From Paenibacillus sinopodophylli (GTDB lineage Bacteria > Bacillota > Bacilli > Paenibacillales > Paenibacillaceae), in NCBI RefSeq assembly GCF_005930355.1, contig NZ_VDBO01000001.1, forward strand, positions 1,541,303 to 1,605,302: a DNA stretch of 64,000 nucleotides, given 5' to 3'. The notes under the pieces are model-generated. The model did not search any database, had not been told where the DNA came from, and saw nothing but the letters and a program-made list of their open reading frames with translations. Both the position numbers and the translations under genes were made by a program. Below, in pieces: positions 53,571-62,042 of the stretch. How positions within the stretch are numbered: position 1 is the first letter of the stretch; the number at the start of each line of letters is the position of its first letter.

Positions 53571-54809
53571 TTATTCTGTATATTTTTTCAAAATAATGAC
53601 CGCATTATGACCGCCGAAGCCGAATGAATTGGACATTCCAATATCGACATTCATCTCTCGCGCCTTATTCGGCACATAATCCAAATCGCATATCGGGTCA
53701 GGCTCATGCTGATTAATAGTCGGAGGAACAATGCCCTCCTGCATGCTTTTCACTAATGCGATGGCTTCAGCACCGCCGGCCGCTCCCAGCATATGACCGG
53801 TCATCGATTTGTTCGCTGTCACCGGAATGCGGTAAGCCCGTTCACCGAACAGTTTCTTGATCGCGGCGGTCTCCGAACGATCACCAATTTCGGTGCTTGT
53901 TGCATGTGCGCTGATCAAATCGATCTCATCTGGCTCAATACCTGCTTCACGCAGTGCTGTTCTCATCGCTTGATAAGCACCTGTACCCTCTGGATGTGTC
54001 GCGACCATATGATAGGCATCAGAGCTCGCACCGTATCCGATAACCTCAGCGTGTATACGCGCCCCTCTACGCTGTGCGTGAGATAGAGATTCCAAAACTA
54101 GAATACCCGCTCCTTCTGCCATAACAAATCCATCACGTCCAGCATCGAATGGACGGCTGGCCTCATTCGGCTGGTCATTCCGTGTCGATACAGAGGTCGC
54201 ATTACTGAAGCTTGCCAGCGAAATATCGGTAATCGCCGCTTCTGAGCCGCCGGCGATGACAACATCCGCACTGCCAGAGCGAATGAGCCTCCAGGCTTCG
54301 CCTATCGCTGTATTGCCTATTGAACAAGCCGTCACTGGCGCCATGGATGGTCCTTGTGTGCCAAGTCTGATACTAATCATAGCAGCGGCCATATTGGCGA
54401 TCATCATTGGAACTAGCGTTGGACTTACACGATCAGGTCCTCGTTCATGCAAGACTGATGCTTGCTCCAGCAGGGTTTGAATTCCGCCTATTCCCGATCC
54501 AACGTAAACGCCTACGCGCTCGCGGTCTGTATCTGTCATAGACAGCGCAGCGTCTGCGAGCGCCTGCTCGGCTGCAGCTACGGCGAATTGGCTGAAGCGA
54601 TCCATTCTGCGGGCATCTTTTCGGCCGAATAGCGCCTCCGCATTAAAATCTCGCACGATACCTCCGATTTTTGATTTATGCTTGCTCGTATCAAAGGCAT
54701 CAATCTGTGAAATACCAGATACGCCATTAATTAAACCTCTCCAGAATGACTCAACATCATTTCCAAGCGGAGATATAACGCCCATTCCTGTTATGACGAC
54801 TCGCTCCAT
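53571..54809 (-). CDS. fabF: Beta-ketoacyl-ACP synthase II
   Basis: 412 residues from the ATG at 54809, with GGAGG 7 bases upstream. The condensing-enzyme triad is intact and at E. coli-like positions: Cys162 (PVTACSIGNTAIG), His302 (SAHATSTEIGD), His339 (NKSMTGHMLGAAGG). The C-terminal SFGFGGHN loop is present. It elongates acyl-ACP with malonyl-ACP. Here it stands alone, away from acpP/fabH-type genes, and is divergent from an MmyB-type regulator. It may be a second FabF with a specialised lipid or secondary product. Confidence 0.93.
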   Translation of the reverse strand: MERVVITGMGVISPLGNDVESFWRGLINGVSGISQIDAFDTSKHKSKIGGIVRDFNAEALFGRKDARRMDRFSQFAVAAAEQALADAALSMTDTDRERVGVYVGSGIGGIQTLLEQASVLHERGPDRVSPTLVPMMIANMAAAMISIRLGTQGPSMAPVTACSIGNTAIGEAWRLIRSGSADVVIAGGSEAAITDISLASFSNATSVSTRNDQPNEASRPFDAGRDGFVMAEGAGILVLESLSHAQRRGARIHAEVIGYGASSDAYHMVATHPEGTGAYQAMRTALREAGIEPDEIDLISAHATSTEIGDRSETAAIKKLFGERAYRIPVTANKSMTGHMLGAAGGAEAIALVKSMQEGIVPPTINQHEPDPICDLDYVPNKAREMNVDIGMSNSFGFGGHNAVIILKKYTE

Positions 54810-54881
54810 GCCATTTCCTCCTTCGTTTCTGCTTGTTAAATAGTAGTTTGTCATAGTTAATATCCTATTACAAGTTGTCAG

Positions 54882-54895
54882 TTATACTAGTATAA
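54882..54895. promoter_or_regulatory. Perfect palindrome in the fabF/regulator intergenic region
   Basis: TTATACTAGTATAA is a perfect 14-bp palindrome. Flanking ACTACTATA (near 54903) and TATTAGTAG-like sequence (near 54840) add further inverted symmetry. It is a plausible operator of the MmyB-type regulator, shared by both promoters. Confidence 0.5.
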
Positions 54896-54932
54896 TAAGT
54901 ACTACTATAACGTGAAAGCGAGGCTGCTCTCG

Positions 54933-55778
54933 ATGATAAACCAAGAAACACGGCTGCAAGCGCTATCCGCGTTTTTAAAGTCAAAACGCGCGAAGCTGTC
55001 TCCAGAGGCTCTAGGCTTCCCCTCCGGCTCGCGCCGAAGAACACCTGGCCTGCGACGTGAAGAGGTAGCGCAGCTTGCCGGCGTCAGTTCAACCTGGTAT
55101 ACGTGGCTGGAGCAAGGTAGAGATATCAAGGTGTCCAGCTCGGTGCTCGAATGTGTTGCGGGAGCATTGCAGATGAATGAGGATGAGCGAAAATATTTAT
55201 ATGCGTTAGCCATGGAAACCAGCCATATGGCGTCTCATGCGGCCGAGGAGCAATTCGAGCTTTCCCCCTCTTTGAAGCATATTTTGCAGGAGCTCAGATT
55301 CTGTCCTACGATTATTTCGGATCGGCGCTGTCAGATCGTCGGCTGGAACGCGGCGGCTTCGCATGTGTTTATGGATTTCGACTCTCTTCCTGCCGAGCAG
55401 CGCAATATGATCAAGCTGTTGTTCGCACGAAAGGAACTGCGACGGCTAGCCGGCAATTGGGAGCATTTCGTAGGCGGGTTTCTTGCTATTTTCCGCGCTT
55501 ACTATGGTCAATATGTACAGGATGATTGGTACGAACGATTTATTGAGGAAATGAAGGACAGCCATCCTGAGTTTCAATACCTATGGGAGCAAAGTCAGGT
55601 AAGCTCAGCGCCCGATGTCTTGCTGGAGTTCCGTCATGCGAAGGCGGGGAAAATGCTGTTTCACCTGACGTCGTTCCAGGTTCAGGGCAACGCGGATTTG
55701 AGATGCAGCGTGTATACGCCAGCGCCAGAAACTTCGACCGAAGCAAAGCTGAGACGGCTAGTGGAGAAGCAGGATTAA
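54933..55778 (+). CDS. XRE-type regulator with MmyB-like ligand-binding domain
   Basis: 281 residues from the ATG at 54933, which has GCGAGG 9 bases upstream; a GTG at 54912 is an alternative. The helix-turn-helix (residues 10-75) has the MmyB signature GFPSGSRRRTPGLRREEVAQLAGVSSTWYTWLEQGR. A PAS-like domain follows (PTIISDRRCQIVGWNAAASHVFMDF, NWEHFVGGFLAIFRAYYGQY). The solved relative from Chloroflexus held a fatty acid, and many relatives sit by oxidoreductase or antibiotic genes. Its fatty-acid-synthase neighbour makes lipid sensing an attractive inference. Confidence 0.9.
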   Translation: MINQETRLQALSAFLKSKRAKLSPEALGFPSGSRRRTPGLRREEVAQLAGVSSTWYTWLEQGRDIKVSSSVLECVAGALQMNEDERKYLYALAMETSHMASHAAEEQFELSPSLKHILQELRFCPTIISDRRCQIVGWNAAASHVFMDFDSLPAEQRNMIKLLFARKELRRLAGNWEHFVGGFLAIFRAYYGQYVQDDWYERFIEEMKDSHPEFQYLWEQSQVSSAPDVLLEFRHAKAGKMLFHLTSFQVQGNADLRCSVYTPAPETSTEAKLRRLVEKQD

Positions 55779-55820
55779 TGTAGGAATCAGTTGCCGCAGC
55801 GGCTCACTCCGCCGCGGCAT

Positions 55821-56417
55821 TCAACCGAAAGTAAGGGTGCGTGTACAAATTCGGCTTACAAGCGCATGATCGTGGCTGATGACCAGCAAGCCGATTTGGC
55901 GAACGCTTGCATGATGCAGAACAGTATGCCAGATCTGAGCTTGTGTTACGGCATCGAGCATCGTTGTCATTTCATCCGCGATTAGAAATTGCGTATTTGG
56001 ACCGAGTGCTCTAGCTATGCAGCAGCGCTGCAGCTCTCCCCCCGACAGCTCATTGGGATAACGCTGCAGCCATTCTTCTTTTATACCAAGCGATTCAAGC
56101 AATTCGGTATCCGGAGACCAGCCCTCAGTCAACGTCTTGGCCATTCGCCATCTTGGATTAACCGCTCGTTCTGGATGCTGGAATATCAATTGGACAGGGT
56201 CATAGCCGGTATGATTTCGAGCTCTACCTGGCACTTTAACTTCACCTGTCAGCGGCTTCGAATAGCCCGCCAGCAGCCTTCCGAGTGTTGTTTTACCACA
56301 GCCGCTTGGTCCTATTAATCCGACAACCTCACCTGGCTGAATCGTAATCGAATAGTTTTGGAACAGCCATGGTCCATTCCCGTATCGCCAGCTTAATGCT
56401 CTTCCTTCAAGTTGCAT
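55821..56417 (-). CDS. nikE: Nickel/peptide-type ABC transporter ATPase (second subunit)
   Basis: 198 residues, shorter than the usual 250-270. Walker A is GLIGPSGCGKTTLGRLL, signature LSGGELQRCCIARAL, Walker B FLIADEMTTMLDAV, and switch His SHDHALV. The C-terminal extension is missing but all catalytic motifs are intact. It pairs with the NikD-like ATPase, whose stop it overlaps by about 11 bases. The final gene of the importer operon. Confidence 0.87.
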   Translation of the reverse strand: MQLEGRALSWRYGNGPWLFQNYSITIQPGEVVGLIGPSGCGKTTLGRLLAGYSKPLTGEVKVPGRARNHTGYDPVQLIFQHPERAVNPRWRMAKTLTEGWSPDTELLESLGIKEEWLQRYPNELSGGELQRCCIARALGPNTQFLIADEMTTMLDAVTQAQIWHTVLHHASVRQIGLLVISHDHALVSRICTRTLTFG

Positions 56418-57330
56418 GCATACACCTCACGATTCCGCTTCTTATTTGTCTGGACTCTTGCCGACTCACTTTACATGCATCGACTGCTCTATTGCAGCGA
56501 TCAGCGAACAAGCAGCCCTGCAAACCAAGACCCATGGATGGCTGTGTCCCACTAATCGGAATAAATCCGTTCTGCGGCAATGCTCGCCATAAGGCTTGAC
56601 TGTAAGGATGCCTCAATTCATTGCCCGCGCCTGAGAAATCACTTGCAGGTGCGATTTCAATAATCGATCCGGCGTAGCATACAGCTACCTTATCTGCAAT
56701 ACGAATGGCCGCCTCTATATCATGCGTGATTAACAATACGGCGCATCCCTCGGCCGCTAGCTGCTTGAATTGCTTGAGCGCTTCCGCAACATCATCCGGA
56801 TGCATGCCCGGCGTCGGCTCATCTGCAATAATAAGTCGCGTACGGCTAAGCGCCGCGGTTGATACGAGCACCTTGCGCGCCATGCCGCCCGAGAGCTGGA
56901 AAGGAAATAACCGTGCAACATGCTCGCCAAGTCGAAAACGCTCAAATAGTCCTTTTCGCTCGCTGTGCTGTTCTATGCTGTCCTTATTCGTCTGAAGCTG
57001 CTTGCCCACTCGAATGAGCGGGTTTAAGTAGCTCACCGACTGCGGGACCAGTGCAATCTCACTCCCGCGCAATGACTTCAGCTTGGCTTCGTCCAGCTGC
57101 TCGCCGTTGTAGCGTATGCTTCCGGATATATAGGCATTCGCAGGTAAAATACCCATAATTGCATGGGCAAGCAAACTTTTCCCGGAGCCGCTTGCGCCTA
57201 CAACTGCAACAATCTCACCTTCATTAATCGCCAAATCCAGCTCCTCCATGACAGTAACCATTTGCTGCCTGCTGCCCTTGGTATACTGCTGGAATGCAAT
57301 CGATAATTGCTGTACCTCTAATAGCGGCAT
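56407..57330 (-). CDS. nikD: Nickel/peptide-type ABC transporter ATPase (first subunit)
   Basis: 307 residues. Walker A VVGASGSGKSLLAHA, signature QLSGGMARKVLVSTAAL, Walker B LIIADEPTPGMHPDD, switch ITHDIEAAI. The LSGGMARK variant in place of LSGGMxQR is common in NikD/CntD. The C-terminal cysteine-containing oligopeptide/nickel extension (GLQGCLFADRC) is present. GGAGGAG precedes the start. Confidence 0.88.
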   Translation of the reverse strand: MPLLEVQQLSIAFQQYTKGSRQQMVTVMEELDLAINEGEIVAVVGASGSGKSLLAHAIMGILPANAYISGSIRYNGEQLDEAKLKSLRGSEIALVPQSVSYLNPLIRVGKQLQTNKDSIEQHSERKGLFERFRLGEHVARLFPFQLSGGMARKVLVSTAALSRTRLIIADEPTPGMHPDDVAEALKQFKQLAAEGCAVLLITHDIEAAIRIADKVAVCYAGSIIEIAPASDFSGAGNELRHPYSQALWRALPQNGFIPISGTQPSMGLGLQGCLFADRCNRAVDACKVSRQESRQIRSGIVRCMHAT

Positions 57331-57377
57331 TGAGTCTCCTCCTTTCCATTAAGCTTTGCTACGTGAATCAGTGCATG

Positions 57378-58238
57378 TTACAAATGGGTATGCCTAGGAT
57401 CAACAAGCTGACGCAAATGATTGCCCAGCTTGTCGAATGCGCGGACGGTTAAGAGCAGACCTAACCCTGGGAATACAGCAAGCCACCACATGCCAGTAGA
57501 TAAATAACGCATCGATTCTGATAAAATGATGCCAATCGCAGGCTGATGCGGCGACATGCCAAGTCCGAGGAACGTAATGGCCGCCTCATGCAGCACGGCA
57601 TGCGGAAACAGCACAAGCAGCCCAACGAGCAGCTGCGGCAGCAAATGCGGCGCCAAATGGCGCATCGCTATGGTGAAGCGGGAGCTCCCCAGCTTTCTTG
57701 CTACGAGCACGTAATCCGTTGACATCAACTGCAGTGCTTCTGCCCGAATAATTCGTGCTAGACTTGGCCAATGCGTGAGCATAATGCCAATTGCGATGCC
57801 CTTGAGACCGCCTCCGCAGACGAAGGCAATCAGAATGAGCATTACTAGATGAGGCACGCTTAGAAAAACATCAATGAGCCAGCTGATGATACGATCAGCA
57901 GTTTGGCCCAGCGTCGCAGCCATTAATCCCATTGCGGCAGCGATGATTACACTGCATGCCGCGCCTAGCAGGCCAACGCGAATGCTCAGCCATAAGCCCT
58001 TCACCGTACGAGACAGCATATCTCTGCCGAGCCAGTCCGTCCCGAATAGATGCAGGAAGGAAGGTGCTAGATTACGGTTCTCAAGCTGGACAGAGAGGCC
58101 CGAACTGCCTAAGAGCCAACTGCCGATACCTATGCTTGCAAGTAGAATTAAAGCTAAGATCGCAGAGATGAATGTACGGCTCCGTTCATTCCAGCGTCGG
58201 TGCCTTCGATCATGATATAATGTAGAGGTTCTATTCAT
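57378..58238 (-). CDS. nikC: Nickel/peptide-type ABC transporter permease (NikC-like)
   Basis: 286 residues, about six membrane helices. N-terminal OppC-like segment HLFGTDWLGRDMLSRTVKGLWLSIRVG and EAA loop YVLVARKLGSSRFTIAMRHLAPHLLPQL. Its start overlaps the nikB stop (ATGA type). Forms the channel with NikB. Confidence 0.9.
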   Translation of the reverse strand: MNRTSTLYHDRRHRRWNERSRTFISAILALILLASIGIGSWLLGSSGLSVQLENRNLAPSFLHLFGTDWLGRDMLSRTVKGLWLSIRVGLLGAACSVIIAAAMGLMAATLGQTADRIISWLIDVFLSVPHLVMLILIAFVCGGGLKGIAIGIMLTHWPSLARIIRAEALQLMSTDYVLVARKLGSSRFTIAMRHLAPHLLPQLLVGLLVLFPHAVLHEAAITFLGLGMSPHQPAIGIILSESMRYLSTGMWWLAVFPGLGLLLTVRAFDKLGNHLRQLVDPRHTHL

Positions 58239-59230
58239 CTCTGAGCCTCCTTCTGAAGCCTTAGCCTTGGATCAACCATTTGGTAGAAGAAATCTGCCAA
58301 GGCATTGCCTGTGAACACAAACAGCGTGCTGCACAGCACCAGTCCCATCAGCAGCGGCACATCGCCTCTCAGCCCAGCCTCTACAGTCGCTTGACCGAGT
58401 CCCGGATAAGAAAACACCTGCTCTGCGAGCACAGCGCCTCCGAACAATTCACCGAAAGATGCGAATTGAAGGGTAATAGCTGGCAGCGCAATATTGCGCA
58501 GGGCATGTCTGAAAAACAAGCTTGCTCCGCTCTCTCCCCTTGCTCTTGCGAACAATATATAATCGCTGTCCATAACTTCAATCAGCTTCTGCCTTGTATG
58601 CAGCGCAATAGGTGCGATGCCTACTACACTAAGCGTGACGCCGGGTAAAATCATATGCTTGATATAATCGGCTGCTGTAACGGTGCCCGCGAGCATGCCC
58701 GCAGGCACGCCGAGACCAATCGGCAGCCAGCCTAACCAGACAGCAAAAACCATCATGAGCAGCAGCCCTACCCAAAATGCTGGCGTTGAGGCGAGCGTAT
58801 AGCAATAGCTTGTAATCGCGCGATCAATCCAAGAGCCTCTCTTCAGCGCTGCAACAACACCTGCCGCGAATCCAATGACACCTGATAAGCTCCATGCGAA
58901 GGCCATCAGCAAGGCAGAATGTATGAATCGTTCTGCAATGATCTTAGTAACAGACTCGCGGTAGATCATGGAGGTTCCCATATCCCCTTGAAGCATAGCT
59001 CCTGCCCACTTTATGAAGCGTTCAGCGAACGGCTTGTCGAGTCCCCAATATGCGGCAATCTCCGCCCTTTGCTCTGTTCCGACACGCATCACATCGGCAC
59101 CGATGTACGATTGCACAGGATCAATCGGTGACATCGCAACAAGGGCGAAGGTGATGATGCTTACTGTGGCTAGCAGCAGAAACAAGCGTATTATTTTTTT
59201 ACCCGTAAAGACTGCCAACCTTTGCAACAT
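58235..59230 (-). CDS. nikB: Nickel/peptide-type ABC transporter permease (NikB-like)
   Basis: 331 residues, about six membrane helices, OppB/NikB family: ALVAMSPIDPVQSYIGADV after the first helix and EAA loop SDYILFARARGESGASLFFRHALRNIALP. It follows the binding protein by 20 bases. Nickel, or a metal-metallophore complex as in the Cnt system, is the expected cargo because a NikR gene stands upstream. Confidence 0.9.
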   Translation of the reverse strand: MLQRLAVFTGKKIIRLFLLLATVSIITFALVAMSPIDPVQSYIGADVMRVGTEQRAEIAAYWGLDKPFAERFIKWAGAMLQGDMGTSMIYRESVTKIIAERFIHSALLMAFAWSLSGVIGFAAGVVAALKRGSWIDRAITSYCYTLASTPAFWVGLLLMMVFAVWLGWLPIGLGVPAGMLAGTVTAADYIKHMILPGVTLSVVGIAPIALHTRQKLIEVMDSDYILFARARGESGASLFFRHALRNIALPAITLQFASFGELFGGAVLAEQVFSYPGLGQATVEAGLRGDVPLLMGLVLCSTLFVFTGNALADFFYQMVDPRLRLQKEAQR

Positions 59231-59250
59231 GCATGAACCTCTTTCTGCTG

Positions 59251-60837
59251 CTATTTCCAGCTCCAGCTTGCAATGTTATCCGTTACCGGCCAACCATGAC
59301 CATGCGGCTGAATGCGCTGCTTGCCAATATCGAGCCCATCCTTTACGAGGTAGAGATGGTCGATATTCACCAGCCAAGCCCAAGGCGCATCCCCTTTCGC
59401 GCTGAGTCCGGTTTGACCATCCCATTGCGCTTTCGTCCAGAAGCCGATCGCTTCCTCTTCCGTACGGGCATTGAGTGCCTTCTCAAACCACTCATCCACC
59501 GCGGGATTGCTGTAATACCCTGTATTATAATAATCCACGCCACCGAAATCACTGCTATACAAATTGTACATTTCAAGCGGATCATGACTGCCCCATCCGA
59601 GCATTACAGCATTTGCATGCATGAGCGTCTCCAGTTCATCCCAGCTCTTGCCCTCTACGTTGATTTGAATACCTGCTTCCTTCACCATCTCGGACGCTGC
59701 GAGTGCAAGCGACTGTCTAGTCACGTCTCCTGCAGGATATAAAAGAGTGAATTCAGCTTTAAGTCCGTCCTTCTCTACAACACCGTCCTTATCGCTGTCA
59801 GACCAACCGCCAGCCTGTAGAATAGTGGCGGCAGCTTTAGCATCATGATCTGGGAACTTCGTGTCCTCGTTCCACCAAGGCAGACCATCGTTTGCGGTAT
59901 AGGCAGGTGAACCATGACCCTCCAACACACCTTCGACCAGCTTCTCACGATCAATCACCGTATTTATCGCAAGCCTAATCGCTTTGTCGGCAGTAACGTC
60001 ATTGCCGATTGGATAGCCTTTATCGGTTTGACCTCCAGTTGAGACATAAGGGAAAGCAATGCCGCGGTTATCAACGGACTTCACCGCTTCAAGCCGCATG
60101 CCTGCCACTTGCTGCTTACTGAATGCTGACGGGATATAAGCAACATCAACACTGCCCGCTTTAGCCGCAGCGAAGGCTGCATCCTCGTTCAAGAATAGAA
60201 AGGTCAGCTTCTTGAATGAAGGCTTGCTCCCATAATACGTCTCATTCGCTTCCACGATTAGCTGCTGGCCGCGATCCCACTGTACAAATGTGAAAGGACC
60301 AGATCCGATCGGCTGTTCAGCATAAGTTGCGCTATAAGCATGCTTAGGTACAATACCCGTTGTAATTAAATAATAGATAAACGTTGATTGCGGTTCTTTG
60401 AGCTGGAAAACGACCTCATCAGGGCCGGCAGATACACTCGCAAGATTCGTTAGATCAATAGCAGAGCCATTGCTCGCAGACGTATCAAATGTAAACTTTA
60501 CGTCCTCCGACGTTAGCCGCTCTCCATCAGAGAATGTAACATCGGAGCGAAGCTTCACCGTCCATGTTTTGCCATCCTCGCTTACTTCATAGCTCGTCGC
60601 CAGATCACCTTCGATTTTCAAATCGTCATCCCTCTTTAGCAGCGTACTCTGAAAGAGCGGAGAACCATAGCGCCCCCAGCCTTTTGTCGGGTCGAAGCCG
60701 GTATCAGGCTCCGATCCAATGGCCACGATGAGCGAATCACTTTTGGTCGTACTGATATCCGGCTTTGTCGTACTGCAGCCTGCTGCAATGATTAGAATAA
60801 GAGCTGCATAAATAATGCCAACGAAACGTTTTCCCAT
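59251..60837 (-). CDS. nikA: Nickel/peptide-type substrate-binding lipoprotein (NikA/CntA-like)
   Basis: 528 residues from the ATG at 60837, which has GGGAGG upstream. Lipobox IIAAGC, lipid Cys21. Type-2 cluster C binding protein: IEGDLATSYEVSEDGKTWTVKLR, DVTFSDGERLTSEDVKFTFD, and RLAINTVIDREKLVEG. It is longer than most NikA but close to CntA. First gene of the five-gene importer. A candidate NikR site lies just upstream. Confidence 0.9.
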   Translation of the reverse strand: MGKRFVGIIYAALILIIAAGCSTTKPDISTTKSDSLIVAIGSEPDTGFDPTKGWGRYGSPLFQSTLLKRDDDLKIEGDLATSYEVSEDGKTWTVKLRSDVTFSDGERLTSEDVKFTFDTSASNGSAIDLTNLASVSAGPDEVVFQLKEPQSTFIYYLITTGIVPKHAYSATYAEQPIGSGPFTFVQWDRGQQLIVEANETYYGSKPSFKKLTFLFLNEDAAFAAAKAGSVDVAYIPSAFSKQQVAGMRLEAVKSVDNRGIAFPYVSTGGQTDKGYPIGNDVTADKAIRLAINTVIDREKLVEGVLEGHGSPAYTANDGLPWWNEDTKFPDHDAKAAATILQAGGWSDSDKDGVVEKDGLKAEFTLLYPAGDVTRQSLALAASEMVKEAGIQINVEGKSWDELETLMHANAVMLGWGSHDPLEMYNLYSSDFGGVDYYNTGYYSNPAVDEWFEKALNARTEEEAIGFWTKAQWDGQTGLSAKGDAPWAWLVNIDHLYLVKDGLDIGKQRIQPHGHGWPVTDNIASWSWK

Positions 60838-60863
60838 GAGGACCTCCCGGAATGTCATGTTTA

Positions 60864-60892
60864 GTAACACGAATATGGGATATTGTAACACG
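60864..60892. promoter_or_regulatory. Candidate NikR operator upstream of nikA
   Basis: The directly repeated GTAACACG (60864-60871 and 60885-60892) flanks a 13-bp palindrome AATATgggATATT (60872-60884). On the minus strand TACAAT, overlapping the repeat, makes a plausible -10. NikR proteins repress by binding dyad sites over the promoter of nikA. This differs in sequence from the E. coli GTATGA site, so the assignment is inference. Confidence 0.5.
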
Positions 60893-60948
60893 TTTCCGGC
60901 TGAATATCATCCATTCATAATAGAATTCGAACGATAGACAAAACAATA

Positions 60949-60991
60949 GAGACTACCTCGCAAGTCCGTTCCCGAACTGCAAGGTAATCTC
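60949..60991 (-). terminator. Probable terminator after nikR
   Basis: An imperfect 17-base stem (60949-60965 with 60975-60991) with a 9-base loop, T-rich on the minus strand. It separates nikR from the importer operon. Confidence 0.6.
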
Positions 60992-61042
60992 CATCGAACA
61001 GCCAACTTGCAGCAGAGCCTATTCCGCCGCAATATATGATCC

Positions 61043-61501
61043 TTAGGTATGCTTATGCTCCTTAGTAACATCATGCTTATCCGCATAGGTTACAGACAGG
61101 TCTGCATAAATAACGCCCTTCTGCGCCTGAATCTGCTGATGGAGCTCACGCAGCCGCATCAGCTCGCCTCTTACTACGATGACCTCTAAGCATTGATCAT
61201 GATTCAAATGAACATGCATGTTCGAAATAATGTCATGGTGAAAACGATGCTGTACTTCCATTAACACAATTGGCAAATCGCTGACATGGTGATCATAGAC
61301 GAGTACGATCGTACCCGCCACATGCTCCTGTCCACTCATGCGGGAAGGCTCCAGCAATGCTCGCCTTGCCATATCTCGAATGGCTTCCGAACGATTCGTA
61401 TAGCCCTGTTCATCAATATACCGATCGAATTGAACGATCAGAGGTGCTGGGAAAGAGACTCCGAACCGCACCAGTTCTTCCTTTTCCGCCATTTGATTCA
61501 C
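61043..61501 (-). CDS. nikR: Nickel-responsive regulator NikR
   Basis: 152 residues. N-terminal ribbon-helix-helix (RFGVSFPAPLIVQFDRYIDE, then NRSEAIRDMARRAL) and C-terminal ACT domain. All four high-affinity nickel ligands are present by alignment with E. coli NikR: His85, His96, His98 and Cys104 (MHVHLNHDQCLEVIVV). It represses nickel import when Ni is ample, presumably through the site upstream of nikA. It has its own terminator. Confidence 0.95.
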   Translation of the reverse strand: MNQMAEKEELVRFGVSFPAPLIVQFDRYIDEQGYTNRSEAIRDMARRALLEPSRMSGQEHVAGTIVLVYDHHVSDLPIVLMEVQHRFHHDIISNMHVHLNHDQCLEVIVVRGELMRLRELHQQIQAQKGVIYADLSVTYADKHDVTKEHKHT

Positions 61502-61543
61502 CCTGTCTGCATCATTTTCTGGAACCGGACGTCCTTGCTTTCA

Positions 61544-61849
61544 TTACCCGATTTCGTAATCAATGACAATCACATTATCAATCAGCCCATCAAGCATCGC
61601 CACAAAGCTTTGGTGTGCGGGATGAGGTCCGTAATCCTGCAATGACTGCTGATCGCTAAAGGTTACACGAAGTCCCAGCATATAGCCTTGAATGTTGCCC
61701 GTTTCCAACGTCTCGTTACGGCCTGCCGTCAATTGGACGATGCCTGGAATCTGTGCTTGCAGGGCGAACAGAGCATCTAGAAGCTCAGCTTCTTTATTCT
61801 GTGACAACTCTTCCTTGAATTTGAAGGAAACAATATGCTCGTACATCAT
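61544..61849 (-). CDS. Dabb-family (stress-responsive A/B barrel) protein
   Basis: 101 residues, dimeric ferredoxin-like fold. It begins YEHIVSFKFKEELSQNKEAELL and ends with DYGPHPAHQSFVAMLDGLIDNVIVIDYE, the classic Dabb pattern. The family includes small-molecule cyclases and stress proteins. Activity here is unknown. A GAGGAG site lies before the ATG. Divergent from the MocR gene. Confidence 0.88.
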   Translation of the reverse strand: MMYEHIVSFKFKEELSQNKEAELLDALFALQAQIPGIVQLTAGRNETLETGNIQGYMLGLRVTFSDQQSLQDYGPHPAHQSFVAMLDGLIDNVIVIDYEIG

Positions 61850-61930
61850 AAGTAGATCTCCTCTCGCAGCTCAGTTGCTTGTCTATTTCAATCCATCATA
61901 ACACATAGCTCAGCATTTCGTTTGTTCCAG

Positions 61931-61958
61931 AATTGGATGGGCTGGATTCCTTCCAATT
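61931..61958. promoter_or_regulatory. Inverted repeat in the Dabb/MocR intergenic region
   Basis: AATTGGA (61931-61937) and TCCAATT (61952-61958) form perfect 7-bp arms 14 bp apart; CAGA and TTCTG outside add partial symmetry. It is a possible binding site of the MocR-type regulator. Some MocR operators are direct repeats instead, so this is tentative. Confidence 0.4.
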
Positions 61959-62042
61959 GGTTCTGTACAAGCACAGCGAAGTCCGTTACCGTTAAGTTAG
62001 CAACTCAATAATCAATTTTCAGCAAAAAAGGATGAACCGGAT

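Noticed and set aside
55821..56417. The short ATPase as a broken gene
   Set aside because: All catalytic motifs are in order and the gene ends cleanly after the switch region; it is just a short version.
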